This document shows, piece after piece, positions 1 to 9,300 of a DNA stretch of 64,000 nt (the stretch's first letter is position 1; every line of letters starts with the position of its first letter). The translations under genes were made by a program, and so were the position numbers. The notes beneath the pieces were generated by a model, which had not been told where the DNA came from, searched no databases, and saw only the letters and a list, made by a program, of their open reading frames with translations. Origin of the DNA: Mesorhizobium sp. AR07 (GTDB taxonomy: Bacteria > Pseudomonadota > Alphaproteobacteria > Rhizobiales > Rhizobiaceae). The stretch is taken from the NCBI RefSeq assembly GCF_024746815.1, contig NZ_CP080525.1:930001-994000 (forward strand), written 5' to 3'.

Positions 1-1691
1 AGGCCTTTGCCCATCACGTAAAGAAAGGGACCATCGGCGCCGAATGGCATCGCCAGCGCACTGAGGACGGCGAAAGGCATTACAACCAGCGAGACGATCG
101 GCATGATGGCGAGATTGGCCAACAGGCTGAGCGGCGAAACCCGCTGAAAATGCCAGATGGCAAACAGCGCCGTGGCGCTGCCGGCGATGATAGAGGTCAT
201 GGCAAGGCCACCCATCGCCAGCAGGAATTTTCGCGCGAGGAAGCCAGGCAGCGATCGCCGTGGCGGCGGCGGTCTCGTTTTCCCCGCGCGATGATCCGAC
301 CAGCCGGCATAGGCTCCGACCAGCGCCGCGGTTGCCGCGAACGACATTTGAAAACTCGGGCCGACCACCTCATGCGGCGACACCGCAATGACGGCAATCG
401 CCGAAATCGCCAGATTGCGCATGGTCAGCGCCGCCCGATCGAACAGCACGGCAATCAGCATCACCGCCAGCATGATGAAGCTGCGCTCGGCGGCAACGAC
501 GATGCCCGAGATGACGAGATAGGCGGCGATCGAGAACAATGCCGCGGCGGCGGCATATTTCTTGACCGGCCGACGGGCGGAAAAGTCCGGAAACAGGGCG
601 AAGGCGCCGCGCAGCAGACCCATGATCGTGCCGGCGACCAGCGCCATGTGCAGTCCGGAAATGGAGATGACGTGGTAAATGCCGGTACGCCGCATCGCTT
701 CGTTGATGTCGTCGGGAATGCCGGCGCGCACGCCAACGATCAGCGCCGCGGCGATCTCGCCTTCGGCACCACCCACACTGCCCCTGATATGGTCGGCGAT
801 GGCTTCACGGGCATTTTCTATCGCCGAGGAAAGGCGGGCCGACAACGGCATGTCGTTGTCACCGGTGACGACAAGCTTTGGATTGCCGAGAAAGAATCCG
901 CTGCCGCCGATGCCGGCGAAGTAGCTGTCGAAGGAGAAGTCGTAGCTGTCCGGCCGCACCGGGCCTGTCGGCGGCAACAGCTTGGCATAGCCTGATATCA
1001 GGGAGCCGGCGGTGATGTCGGCCGGGATCTTGCGTGCCGAAAGCCGCACCCGCTCCGGCGCATAGCGCAATTTCGGCCGCGCGGTCGACGTCACGTCGAT
1101 GGTCAGCCGGATGCGGCCGCTCTCCATCCGGTCGATCGAGACGACGCGGCCGGTCACTTGCGTCGAGATTTCCGAACCGAGCATCTGCGTTCCCGCTCGC
1201 CATGTCTCGACCTTGGCGACGAGCAAGCCGAGCCCGCACAACAGTGCCGCCATGAAGCACAGATGGGTTTTCGGCCAGGAACGCGAGACAAGCACACAGA
1301 GTGCCGTCAGCGCGACGACCGCCACAGGCTTTGGAAAGTCAGGCTCCGCGGCAAGCGAAAAATAGCCGATCGCTCCGACCGCCAGGCAGACCGGCACCAG
1401 CAGAAAAGCCATGCCTCGGTCGAGTTCGAGGCCCGCTGCCGTGGCCACGCTGTGGCGCAGGCGAGGCAGTGATATCCGGCCGATTTGCCGGCGCACACGC
1501 GCGATCCTGCCCGCTTCGGTGGGCGGCTTTGGCGCCGGGATATCCGCCTGTAAAGGCCGGTTGCCGGGGGCAGGCACAAGGGGCGATGGTGGCGGCAGCG
1601 GGACTGGCAGCGGCGGCGCAAACAGGGACCGCTCGCTGACGCCAACAGCGGCGTCCTCGTCCTGATCCGAGCCCCGGCCCCGTCCAGCCAT
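1..1691 (-). CDS. comEC: ComEC/Rec2 family DNA-uptake channel protein (3' part outside window)
   Basis: The frame is open from an ATG at 1691 to the window edge, giving about 563 N-terminal residues; the C-terminus lies outside. After a proline-rich cytoplasmic start come paired hydrophobic helices, then a DUF4131/OB-like soluble domain (residues about 150-260, including [18 protein letters not shown]), then the Competence domain with the signature [15 protein letters not shown] and several membrane segments. ComEC forms the inner-membrane channel for single-stranded DNA in transformation. It is divergent from gltX, with about 100 bp between the starts. The family call is firm; function in natural transformation of this organism is only inferred. 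Confidence 0.9.
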   Translation of the reverse strand, partial: MAGRGRGSDQDEDAAVGVSERSLFAPPLPVPLPPPSPLVPAPGNRPLQADIPAPKPPTEAGRIARVRRQIGRISLPRLRHSVATAAGLELDRGMAFLLVPVCLAVGAIGYFSLAAEPDFPKPVAVVALTALCVLVSRSWPKTHLCFMAALLCGLGLLVAKVETWRAGTQMLGSEISTQVTGRVVSIDRMESGRIRLTIDVTSTARPKLRYAPERVRLSARKIPADITAGSLISGYAKLLPPTGPVRPDSYDFSFDSYFAGIGGSGFFLGNPKLVVTGDNDMPLSARLSSAIENAREAIADHIRGSVGGAEGEIAAALIVGVRAGIPDDINEAMRRTGIYHVISISGLHMALVAGTIMGLLRGAFALFPDFSARRPVKKYAAAAALFSIAAYLVISGIVVAAERSFIMLAVMLIAVLFDRAALTMRNLAISAIAVIAVSPHEVVGPSFQMSFAATAALVGAYAGWSDHRAGKTRPPPPRRSLPGFLARKFLLAMGGLAMTSIIAGSATALFAIWHFQRVSPLSLLANLAIMPIVSLVVMPFAVLSALAMPFGADGPFLYVMGKG

Positions 1692-1793
1692 CGGGTCTGC
1701 CCCTTGCGCCCTCGACACCCTATGCTACATGAACGCGCAAAGCGCGAAAGTCCGCGCAACCGCACCCCGCTTCAGATGGTTTCCGAGAGTTCC

Positions 1794-3218
1794 ATGTCCG
1801 ACAAGGTCGTCACCCGTTTTGCCCCCTCGCCCACCGGCTACCTCCACATAGGCGGCGCGCGCACGGCGCTGTTCAACTGGCTGTACGCCAAGCACACCGG
1901 CGGCACGATGCTGCTGCGCATCGAGGATACCGATCGCGAGCGCTCCAACGATGCCGCGACCGCGGCCATTCTCGACGGGCTTTCCTGGCTCGGCCTTTCC
2001 TGGGACGGCGAGCCGGTGTCGCAGTTCGAGCGTGCGCCGCGCCATCGCGAGGTGGCCGAGGAGCTCGTGCGCATGGGCAAGGCTTACTATTGCTATGCGA
2101 CGTCAGCCGAGCTGGAGGCGATGCGTGAGGCAGCACGGGCCAAGGGCCTGCCGCCCCGCTATGATGGCCGCTGGCGTGACCGCGATCCGTCGGAGGCGCC
2201 TGCCGGCGCCAAGGGTGCTATCCGCATCAAGGCGCCAACCGAGGGCGAGACGGTGGTGCATGACCGTGTCCAGGGCGAGGTGCGCTTTCCCAACAAGGAT
2301 CTCGACGACTTCATCATCCTGCGTTCTGACGGCAACCCGACCTACATGCATGCCGTCGTCGTCGACGACCACGACATGGGCGTCACCCATATCATCCGTG
2401 GCGACGACCACTTGACCAATGCCGCCCGCCAGACCGTGATCTATGACGCCATGGGCTGGGACGTGCCGTCGATGTCGCATATCCCGCTGATCCATGGTGC
2501 CGATGGCGCCAAGCTGTCGAAGCGGCACGGCGCGCTCGGCATCGAGGCCTATCGCGCCATGGGCTATCTGCCGGAGGCGCTACTCAACTACCTGGCGCGG
2601 CTCGGCTGGAGCCATGGCGACGACGAGATCATGTCGATCAAGGATATGATTTCCTGGTTCGACATCGGCGACGTCAACAAGGGCGCGGCCCGCTTTGACT
2701 TCGCCAAGCTGGAGGCGCTGAACGGCGTCCATATGCGTCGCATGAGCGATGCCGAGCTGTTCGACATCTTCATCGCCACTCTGCCCTATCTCGAGGATGG
2801 TCCGGCGATGGCCGCGCGCCTCGACGACAAGAACAAGGCGCAGTTGCTGTCCGCACTGCCGGGCCTGAAGGAGCGCGCCAAGACGCTGGTCGAGCTCGTC
2901 GATGGCGCCGCCTTCCTGTTTGCCACGCGGCCGCTGCCGATCGACGACAAGGCGGCACTTTTGCTCAACGAAGACGCACGCAAGATCCTACGCGGCGCTC
3001 ACGAAGCTTTGAACGGGCTTTCAGGCGACTGGACGGCCGCCTCAGCGGAGGCCGCGATCCGCGACTATGCGCAGGCCGGCGGCCACAAGCTTGGCACTGT
3101 CGCCCAGCCTTTGCGCGCCGCCCTGACCGGCAAGAGCACCTCGCCGGGCGTGTTCGACGTGCTTGCCGTGCTCGGGCGCGAGGAGAGCCTGGCGCGCATA
3201 GCGGATCAAATCGATTAG
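1794..3218 (+). CDS. gltX: Glutamyl-tRNA synthetase
   Basis: A 474-residue class I aminoacyl-tRNA synthetase that charges tRNA-Glu in the cytoplasm. The HIGG signature lies at residues 18-21 ([18 protein letters not shown]) and the KLSKR loop at 240-244, so both ATP-binding signatures are intact. The ATG at 1794 was chosen over the upstream ATG at 1704 because homologues start just before the [11 protein letters not shown] strand and the upstream extension shows no conserved sequence. Length is normal for bacterial GltX. Rhizobiales often carry two gltX paralogues, and this window does not show whether this is the discriminating one. It is followed by gltA after 183 bp. Confidence 0.96.
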   Translation: MSDKVVTRFAPSPTGYLHIGGARTALFNWLYAKHTGGTMLLRIEDTDRERSNDAATAAILDGLSWLGLSWDGEPVSQFERAPRHREVAEELVRMGKAYYCYATSAELEAMREAARAKGLPPRYDGRWRDRDPSEAPAGAKGAIRIKAPTEGETVVHDRVQGEVRFPNKDLDDFIILRSDGNPTYMHAVVVDDHDMGVTHIIRGDDHLTNAARQTVIYDAMGWDVPSMSHIPLIHGADGAKLSKRHGALGIEAYRAMGYLPEALLNYLARLGWSHGDDEIMSIKDMISWFDIGDVNKGAARFDFAKLEALNGVHMRRMSDAELFDIFIATLPYLEDGPAMAARLDDKNKAQLLSALPGLKERAKTLVELVDGAAFLFATRPLPIDDKAALLLNEDARKILRGAHEALNGLSGDWTAASAEAAIRDYAQAGGHKLGTVAQPLRAALTGKSTSPGVFDVLAVLGREESLARIADQID

Positions 3219-3401
3219 GAGCAAACTGGCCCAAGAAGATTGGCATTGAAAGGCGCGTTTCGCAGTGCAACATTAGGCCTTGGCCCAATCTGGCACGCAC
3301 CTCCTGAAATGCGGTGGCGAATACGCGCATTGCGGTGATTTCGACGTGTCGCTCTGCAGAATTTGCCTTTGCCGGCATGAGGAAACAAGAAGGAGTTTGC
3401 A

Positions 3402-4730
3402 ATGACCGAAGCTGCGACAAAATTGGAATTTGGCGGCAAGACCCAAGAGGCCACGGCAAAGCTTGAATTCGCTGGCAAGACTCACGAGTTCAAGGTGCGA
3501 AGCGGATCGGTCGGGCCCGATGTCATCGACATCGCCACGCTCTACAGCACCACCGGCGCCTTCACCTACGATCCCGGTTTCACCTCGACCGCGAGCTGCG
3601 AATCCGAAATTACCTTCATCGACGGCGACGCCGGCATTCTCTTGCACCGCGGCTACCCGATCGACCAGTTGGCCGAGCATGGCGACTTCCTCGAGGTCTG
3701 CTATCTCCTGCTCTACGGCGAATTGCCGACCAAGGCGCAGAAGGACGATTTCGATTACCGCGTGACGCGCCACACCATGGTGCACGAGCAGATGTCGCGC
3801 TTCTTCACCGGCTTCCGCCGCGACGCGCACCCGATGGCGGTGATGTGCGGCGTGGTCGGCGCGCTGTCGGCCTTCTATCACGACTCCACCGACATCTCCG
3901 ATCCGTACCAGCGCATGGTGGCGTCGATGCGGCTGATCGCCAAGATGCCGACGATCGCGGCCATGGCCTACAAATACCACATCGGCCAGCCCTTCATTTA
4001 CCCGAAGAACGAGCTGAACTTCGCCGCCAACTTCCTGCACATGTGCTTTGCCGTGCCGTGCGAGGAGTACAAGATCAACCCGGTGCTGGCACGCGCGATG
4101 GAGCGCATCTTCATCCTGCATGCCGATCACGAGCAGAACGCCTCGACCTCGACCGTTCGTCTCGCCGGCTCTTCGGGCGCCAACCCGTTCGCCTGCATCG
4201 CCGCCGGCATCGCTTGCCTGTGGGGGCCGGCGCACGGCGGCGCCAATGAAGCGGCGCTGAACATGCTGGGCGAGATCGGCCATGTCGATCACATCCCGGA
4301 ATTCATCGCCCGCGCCAAGGACAAGAACGACCCGTTCCGGCTGATGGGCTTTGGCCACCGCGTCTACAAGAACTACGATCCGCGCGCCAAGATCATGCAG
4401 AAGACCGCGCATGAGGTTCTGGGCGAACTCGGCATCAAGGACGATCCGCTGCTCGACATCGCCATGGAGCTGGAAAAGATCGCGCTGACCGATCCCTATT
4501 TCATCGAGAAGAAGCTCTACCCGAACGTCGACTTCTATTCCGGCATCACGCTGAAGGCGCTGGGCTTCCCCACCACCATGTTCACCGTGCTGTTCGCGGT
4601 CGCCCGCACCGTCGGCTGGATCGCGCAGTGGAAGGAGATGATCGAGGACCCGCGCCAGAAGATCGGCCGCCCGCGCCAGCTCTATACCGGTGCGCCGGAG
4701 CGCGACTACGTGCCGATCGCCAAGCGGTGA
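3402..4730 (+). CDS. gltA: Type II citrate synthase
   Basis: A 442-residue citrate synthase that condenses oxaloacetate with acetyl-CoA at the entry to the TCA cycle. The catalytic residues are visible: His278 in [10 protein letters not shown], His319 in [15 protein letters not shown] and Asp377 in PNVDFYSG. A good ribosome-binding site (AAGGAG) precedes the ATG. The N-terminus carries a 13-residue tandem duplication, [13 protein letters not shown] followed by [13 protein letters not shown], in a region that is usually a single beta-strand. It is convergent with lpxB across a repeat-derived hairpin that could terminate transcription in both directions. Confidence 0.97.
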   Translation: MTEAATKLEFGGKTQEATAKLEFAGKTHEFKVRSGSVGPDVIDIATLYSTTGAFTYDPGFTSTASCESEITFIDGDAGILLHRGYPIDQLAEHGDFLEVCYLLLYGELPTKAQKDDFDYRVTRHTMVHEQMSRFFTGFRRDAHPMAVMCGVVGALSAFYHDSTDISDPYQRMVASMRLIAKMPTIAAMAYKYHIGQPFIYPKNELNFAANFLHMCFAVPCEEYKINPVLARAMERIFILHADHEQNASTSTVRLAGSSGANPFACIAAGIACLWGPAHGGANEAALNMLGEIGHVDHIPEFIARAKDKNDPFRLMGFGHRVYKNYDPRAKIMQKTAHEVLGELGIKDDPLLDIAMELEKIALTDPYFIEKKLYPNVDFYSGITLKALGFPTTMFTVLFAVARTVGWIAQWKEMIEDPRQKIGRPRQLYTGAPERDYVPIAKR

Positions 4731-4739
4731 ACGAGAAGT

Positions 4740-4819
4740 GAGTAGGGAATAGCGAATAGGGAGTAGCGAATAGAAGGAAGGCGGCGTCGATCGCCTCTAC
4801 TCCCTACTCGCTATTCGCT
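4740..4819. repeat. Short inverted-repeat element made of GAGTAG/GAATAG units (MITE-like)
   Basis: The left arm at 4740-4773 is built from GAGTAGGGAATAGC-like units and is inverted in the right arm at 4797-4819. 4751-4773 pairs with 4797-4819 at 20 of 23 positions around a 23-base loop. The arm unit is the same as in the ends of the ORF-containing element at 61966-62435. The right arm runs into the end of lpxB and supplies its last four codons and TAG stop. It lies between convergent gltA and lpxB and may act as a bidirectional terminator. Confidence 0.8.
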
Positions 4820-5982
4820 TTCTTGATGCACCTCATCACCATCTGCGCGGCGATCTCACCAGACGGCTTGTCGGTCGCCATGCGCCGGGTGATCTCGGCA
4901 AAACCTTGCTTTTGCCAGGCGCGCATCCCGCTGTCGGCGAACAGCGCCTCCAATTGCCGGGCCAGATTGTTCGGCTTGACGTACTCATTGTAGAATTCAG
5001 GAACCAGCGCGCGATCCGCGATCAGGTTGGGCAGTAGCGCCGACCAGACGGACAGCAGGTAAGGCGCCACCACGCGTGCGACCGGATCGAGCCTGTAGCA
5101 GGAGACCATCGGCACACCGGCCAGCGCCAGCTCCAGCGATACCGTCCCGGATGCGATAAGCGCCGCGTCGGCCTTGCCAAAAGCCTGCCATTTGCGCTGG
5201 GGATCGACAATGATCTCGGGCTTTTCATCCCACCTTGTGACCGAGGATTTGACGAGGCCGGCGACATGCGGGACCGTCGGCAACAGCAGGCGCAGGCGAT
5301 GCCCGCGCGCGCGCAGCATCGACACCGTCTCGCCGAACGGGTCGAGCAGCCGCCGCACCTCGCCGCGCCGCGAGCCGGGCAGGACGAGCAATGTCTTCAC
5401 GCGGTCCGGCGCAAGATCGCGCGGCAGGTCCTGTGCCTTCGCCGCCGCGAGCACGCCCGCATCATGGGTGAGGCGATGCCCGACATAGGTGCCGGGCGGG
5501 CCGCCGAGCCGCTCGAGCTCCTTCACCTCGAACGGCAGGATGCAGAGGATATGGTCGACATAGGGCTTCATCGCCACCGCCCTGCCCGGCCGCCACGCCC
5601 ATACGCTGGGGCAGACATAGTGGATGATCGGGATCGACGGATTGGCCGCGCGCACCTTTTTGGCGACACGCAAGGAAAAGTCCGGGCTGTCGATGGTGAC
5701 AAGGCAATCAGGCTTCTCGTCCGCAACGGTTTTGGCCAGTTGACCGATCCGCCGCATCAGGCGCGGCAGGTCACGCAGGATGGCGCTGAAACCCATGAGG
5801 GCGATCTCGCCGGCATCGAATGGCGAGACCAGTCCCAGCGTCTGCAGATGGCGGCCGCCGAGGCCGACGAGTTGCACCTCGCGGCCCGTCGCCTGCTTGA
5901 GCGAACGCACGATATCGGCGCCAAGCAGATCGCCGGATTCCTCGCCGGCAACGATTGCGATCTTCAGCACCTTGTCAGCCAT
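4804..5982 (-). CDS. lpxB: Lipid-A-disaccharide synthase
   Basis: A 392-residue glycosyltransferase (GT19) that joins UDP-2,3-diacylglucosamine and 2,3-diacylglucosamine 1-phosphate to form the lipid A disaccharide at the inner membrane. The N-terminus has the expected IAIVAGEESGDLLGADI; PSVWAWRPGR and the C-terminal ASGTVSLELALAGVPMV nucleotide-binding motif are also present. The start at 5982 overlaps the lpxI stop by 8 bp and gives the normal length; the longer frame to 6114 lies inside lpxI. The terminal residues ANSE and the TAG stop are encoded by the repeat at 4797-4819, so insertion of that element has reset the C-terminus. It is the last gene of the lpxD-fabZ-lpxA-lpxI-lpxB run. Confidence 0.97.
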   Translation of the reverse strand: MADKVLKIAIVAGEESGDLLGADIVRSLKQATGREVQLVGLGGRHLQTLGLVSPFDAGEIALMGFSAILRDLPRLMRRIGQLAKTVADEKPDCLVTIDSPDFSLRVAKKVRAANPSIPIIHYVCPSVWAWRPGRAVAMKPYVDHILCILPFEVKELERLGGPPGTYVGHRLTHDAGVLAAAKAQDLPRDLAPDRVKTLLVLPGSRRGEVRRLLDPFGETVSMLRARGHRLRLLLPTVPHVAGLVKSSVTRWDEKPEIIVDPQRKWQAFGKADAALIASGTVSLELALAGVPMVSCYRLDPVARVVAPYLLSVWSALLPNLIADRALVPEFYNEYVKPNNLARQLEALFADSGMRAWQKQGFAEITRRMATDKPSGEIAAQMVMRCIKKANSE

Positions 5983-6883
5983 GATGCGACTCCGCGGCGG
6001 CAGGCAGACCGATGACGAACAGGCCGAGTGCGTTGGCGCGCGCGATGGTTTCGGGGCCTTCGAGAACCAGCGAACGTCCCGCCTCGACGGCGATGCCGGC
6101 AAGCCCGGCCGCATGCACCGCTTCGATTGTCTGCGGACCGATAGAAGGAAGATCCGCGCGCAGTTCCTGGCCAGGCTTGGCGCATTTGACCAGGACGCCG
6201 CGCGTCTTGCCGGCTATACGGCCGTGGCCGCGCAACAGCTGCGCACGGTCGAGCAATCCGGCCGTCCCCTCGATGCCTTCGAGCGCGATGGTCCGGCCGC
6301 CGACGGCGATCGCCGCCTGGCCGATATCCAGCGCCCCTATGGCTTTTGCCGCCGCAAGGCCGGCCTCGATGTCACGCCAGTCCGATTTCCATGGCGCTGC
6401 CTTGGTCAGCACGCCTTCAGCCGCGACAAGGTTCGGCACGATCTCATGGGCGCCGACGACCTTTATGCCCCGCGCCTCGAGGCCTCGTGCCACGACCTTC
6501 AGCAGGCCATCGTCGCCACGCGCCAGCGCCATGACCACCAAAGGGATGACCGCGAGCAGGCTGAGGCTGGGGCGCAGCGCGAGCAATCGCGGCCGGCGCT
6601 TGATCTCGCCTGCAAGCACCAGATGGGTAATCCGGTGCCGCCTCAGCAAAGGTATCAGTGAGCCGATGCCTTCGAGAGCGAGGCTCTCATGCTCATAGCG
6701 GGAGAGCTCCGCCATGCGGTCGACCTCGCCCTCCATCAGGATGACAAAGGGTGGGTAGCCCTGTTCGGCCGAACCGGCCGCGACTTCGACCGGCAGGCTG
6801 CCGCCGCCGGCGATGATGCCGACCCTGGCGCCCGGCGAAAGATCAAGACCTGCCGCCGCCGGCTCAGTCTTCGTCATCGACAT
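5975..6883 (-). CDS. lpxI: UDP-2,3-diacylglucosamine pyrophosphatase LpxI
   Basis: About 302 residues. LpxI hydrolyses UDP-2,3-diacylglucosamine to lipid X and UMP, the step done by LpxH in enterics; alphaproteobacteria use LpxI. The N-terminus VGIIAGGGSLPVEVA and the C-terminal region VLVKCAKPGQELRADLPSIG are typical of the family. It lies between lpxA and lpxB, as in other alphaproteobacteria. ATG codons at 6883 and 6877 are both possible, since neither has a strong ribosome-binding site; either overlaps the 3' end of lpxA, which points to translational coupling. Identity is firm and the exact start is not. Confidence 0.93.
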   Translation of the reverse strand: MSMTKTEPAAAGLDLSPGARVGIIAGGGSLPVEVAAGSAEQGYPPFVILMEGEVDRMAELSRYEHESLALEGIGSLIPLLRRHRITHLVLAGEIKRRPRLLALRPSLSLLAVIPLVVMALARGDDGLLKVVARGLEARGIKVVGAHEIVPNLVAAEGVLTKAAPWKSDWRDIEAGLAAAKAIGALDIGQAAIAVGGRTIALEGIEGTAGLLDRAQLLRGHGRIAGKTRGVLVKCAKPGQELRADLPSIGPQTIEAVHAAGLAGIAVEAGRSLVLEGPETIARANALGLFVIGLPAAAESHHG

Positions 6884-7697
6884 CGTCGCCATCGCCGCCC
6901 TTGAGCGACGGCACCGCATAGTGCCGCTTACCGCGACTGGTGATGAAATCGATGATCTTCATGGCGGTCGGCGATGAAGCGAATTCGGCCTTGGCGAACT
7001 CGATGTTCTCGCCAACGGTGCGAGAGCGATCGAAGATCGTCTTGTAGGCCTTGCGCAGCAGATGGATTTCGGACCTTGGCAGCCCGGAACGCTTCAGTCC
7101 GATGATGTTGAGGCCGCGCAAGCTGGCGCGGTTGCCGACCGCGATGGCATAGGGAATGACATCGCCGACGATCGCGGAGCAGCCACCCAGAAAGGCGTTG
7201 TCGCCGACGCGGACGAACTGATGAACCGCCGTCAGGCCGCCGATATAGACATTGTTGCCGACCTCGCAATGGCCGCCCAGAGTCGCTCCATTGGCGAACG
7301 TCGCATTGTCGCCGACGACGCAATCATGGGCGATGTGGGCGTAGGCAAGGAAATTGCCGTTGTCGCCGATCGTCGTCTCGCCGCGGCTGGAATCGGTGCC
7401 GACATGCATGGTCACGCCTTCGCGGATCGTGCAGTTCTTGCCGATCACCAGGGTGGTGCGGCCGCCCTTGTGCTTGGTGTTCTGTGGCGGCCCGCCCAGT
7501 ATCGCCATCGGATAGACCTTGGTCGCTGCACCGATGGTGGTCGCGCCCATCACCGAGACATGACTGACCAGTTCGACGCCGTCGCCGATCACCGCATCGG
7601 CGCTAATATGGCAAAACGGTCCAATGCGCACGCCTTGGCCGATTTGAGCGCCTTCCTCCACGACAGCGGAGGCATGGATGGATGTCTTGATTTTCAT
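6864..7697 (-). CDS. lpxA: UDP-N-acetylglucosamine acyltransferase
   Basis: A 277-residue left-handed beta-helix acyltransferase that puts the first 3-hydroxyacyl chain on UDP-GlcNAc, beginning lipid A synthesis. Hexapeptide repeats fill residues about 10-190, and the catalytic His lies in FLAYAHIAHDCVVG. A C-terminal helical domain follows, with an unusually acidic tail (GGDGDDVDDED). The ATG at 7697 is preferred; one at 7703 would add two residues. It follows fabZ by 13 bp and overlaps lpxI. Confidence 0.97.
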   Translation of the reverse strand: MKIKTSIHASAVVEEGAQIGQGVRIGPFCHISADAVIGDGVELVSHVSVMGATTIGAATKVYPMAILGGPPQNTKHKGGRTTLVIGKNCTIREGVTMHVGTDSSRGETTIGDNGNFLAYAHIAHDCVVGDNATFANGATLGGHCEVGNNVYIGGLTAVHQFVRVGDNAFLGGCSAIVGDVIPYAIAVGNRASLRGLNIIGLKRSGLPRSEIHLLRKAYKTIFDRSRTVGENIEFAKAEFASSPTAMKIIDFITSRGKRHYAVPSLKGGDGDDVDDED

Positions 7698-7710
7698 GAG
7701 CATTCGATCG

Positions 7711-8178
7711 TCAGTCGCTGGTGACCATCATGGCTGAAATCTCGGCCTCGGCCGCCTTGGCACCGTCGACCATGGCTTCACAAGCGAATTTGAGCAGGTT
7801 GCCGCGTTTCTTGATTTTCTTGACATAAATCTTCAACTGATCGCCCGGAACGACCGGTCTGCGGAATTTGGCATTGTCGATGGTCAGGAAATAGACCAAT
7901 GACGGCTTTTCGGTGCCCAGGCTGCGGATGCAGATGGCGCCGGCCGTCTGCGCCATCGCCTCGACGATGAGCACACCCGGCATGACCGGCTGCTCGGGAA
8001 AATGGCCCTGAAAATGCGGCTCGTTTATGGTCACGTTCTTGATACCTACGGCGGACTCGTCGCCATCGATATCGACGATACGATCAATCATCAGGAACGG
8101 ATAGCGGTGCGGCAGGAGCTTCATCAGCCCCATGATGTCGACCGCTTCCAGCGTCGTCGCCGCCACCATATCAGCCAT
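7711..8178 (-). CDS. fabZ: 3-hydroxyacyl-ACP dehydratase FabZ
   Basis: A 155-residue hot-dog-fold dehydratase for the elongation cycle of type II fatty acid synthesis. The catalytic signature [19 protein letters not shown] is intact, with the His and the Glu in the expected places, and [14 protein letters not shown] is the usual N-terminal strand. The start codon overlaps the lpxD stop by 8 bp. Placement between lpxD and lpxA is the classical one and balances saturated acyl-chain supply against the lipid A pathway, which draws on the same 3-hydroxyacyl-ACP pool. Confidence 0.97.
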   Translation of the reverse strand: MADMVAATTLEAVDIMGLMKLLPHRYPFLMIDRIVDIDGDESAVGIKNVTINEPHFQGHFPEQPVMPGVLIVEAMAQTAGAICIRSLGTEKPSLVYFLTIDNAKFRRPVVPGDQLKIYVKKIKKRGNLLKFACEAMVDGAKAAEAEISAMMVTSD

Positions 8179-9226
8179 TTCCCTTGCCCTGCTTGCGTGC
8201 CCTGGCCATCGTGCGCAACATGGCTATCTCTCGCATGGCTTCCGCCATTGGCTGTGCCGGATAACCGCCCCAAATCTCGCCTGCAGGGACATTGCTCATA
8301 AACCCACTTCTGGCGGCAAGCTTGGCTCCTGACCCAATGGTCAGATGATCCGCAAGCCCGACGCCACCGCCCATGGTGACATTGTCACCCACGACCACGG
8401 AACCCGAAATACCCGAAAGCCCGGCTATTATGCAATTGCGGCCGATGCGAACGTTATGGGCGATCTGCACGAGATTGTCGATCTTGGTGCCTTGGCCGAT
8501 GATCGTATCGGACATGGCACCACGATCGACGGTGGAGTTGGAGCCGATCTCGACATCGTCCTGGATGACGACCCGGCCGATCTGCGGGACGCGTTCGGGT
8601 CCCTTGGCACCGCCGACGAAGCCGAAACCGTCCTGGCCGATCCTGGCACCGCCATGGATGATGACGCGGTTGCCGATCAAGGCATACTGGATGCTGGCGC
8701 CTGGACCGACATAGCCGTCGCGGCCGATCTGGCAGGATTGTCCGATGACCGCATTGGGTGCGATGACGGTACCGCCGCCGATCGAAACACCCGGCCCGAT
8801 GACAGCACCCGGCTCGATGACCGCGCCTGCCTCGACATGAGCGGTCGCATCGACATGAGCGTGCGGCGAGACGCCGGTTTCACCGGTCATTGGCCCCGGT
8901 GTCGCGGCCGTCGGAAACAGCAGACGCCCAACCAGCGCGAATGCCTGTTGCGGGCGCGGATGAACCAGAACGGCAATGCCGGACGGCGCCTTGTTGGCGA
9001 ATTCCGCCGGGCACAGGACCGCGGCCGCCCGCAGCAACTGCATCAGCGCGGAATTGCGTCTGCCATCGACGAAAACGAGCGCATTCTCGCCGCCTTCGTT
9101 GGCCGGCGCGAGCGCCTCGATCGAAACATCGGAGTGGCCGGAATCGACAAGCACCGAGCCGGTCAGATTCGCGACTTCGCCCGCCGTATACCGGCGTGAT
9201 GGCGCGAAGAACACCGGATCGGTCAT
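8171..9226 (-). CDS. lpxD: UDP-3-O-acylglucosamine N-acyltransferase
   Basis: A 351-residue acyltransferase for the third step of lipid A synthesis, adding the N-linked 3-hydroxyacyl chain. An N-terminal uridine-binding domain (residues about 1-100) is followed by a long left-handed beta-helix of hexapeptide repeats such as [19 protein letters not shown], then a C-terminal helix. [16 protein letters not shown] contains the expected catalytic His region. The gene overlaps fabZ and follows bamA by 74 bp. Length and motifs are normal. Confidence 0.97.
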   Translation of the reverse strand: MTDPVFFAPSRRYTAGEVANLTGSVLVDSGHSDVSIEALAPANEGGENALVFVDGRRNSALMQLLRAAAVLCPAEFANKAPSGIAVLVHPRPQQAFALVGRLLFPTAATPGPMTGETGVSPHAHVDATAHVEAGAVIEPGAVIGPGVSIGGGTVIAPNAVIGQSCQIGRDGYVGPGASIQYALIGNRVIIHGGARIGQDGFGFVGGAKGPERVPQIGRVVIQDDVEIGSNSTVDRGAMSDTIIGQGTKIDNLVQIAHNVRIGRNCIIAGLSGISGSVVVGDNVTMGGGVGLADHLTIGSGAKLAARSGFMSNVPAGEIWGGYPAQPMAEAMREIAMLRTMARARKQGKGNG

Positions 9227-9300
9227 TCCAGAAGCTATATCCAGCTAGGTCGGAACATTTCTCCCGGACCTAAAGACCCGGGAGCATCGTTGGCCGCCGA

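Noticed and set aside
1704..1793. N-terminal extension of GltX
   Set aside because: The 30 extra residues have no similarity to the family and the ATG at 1794 fits the conserved start.
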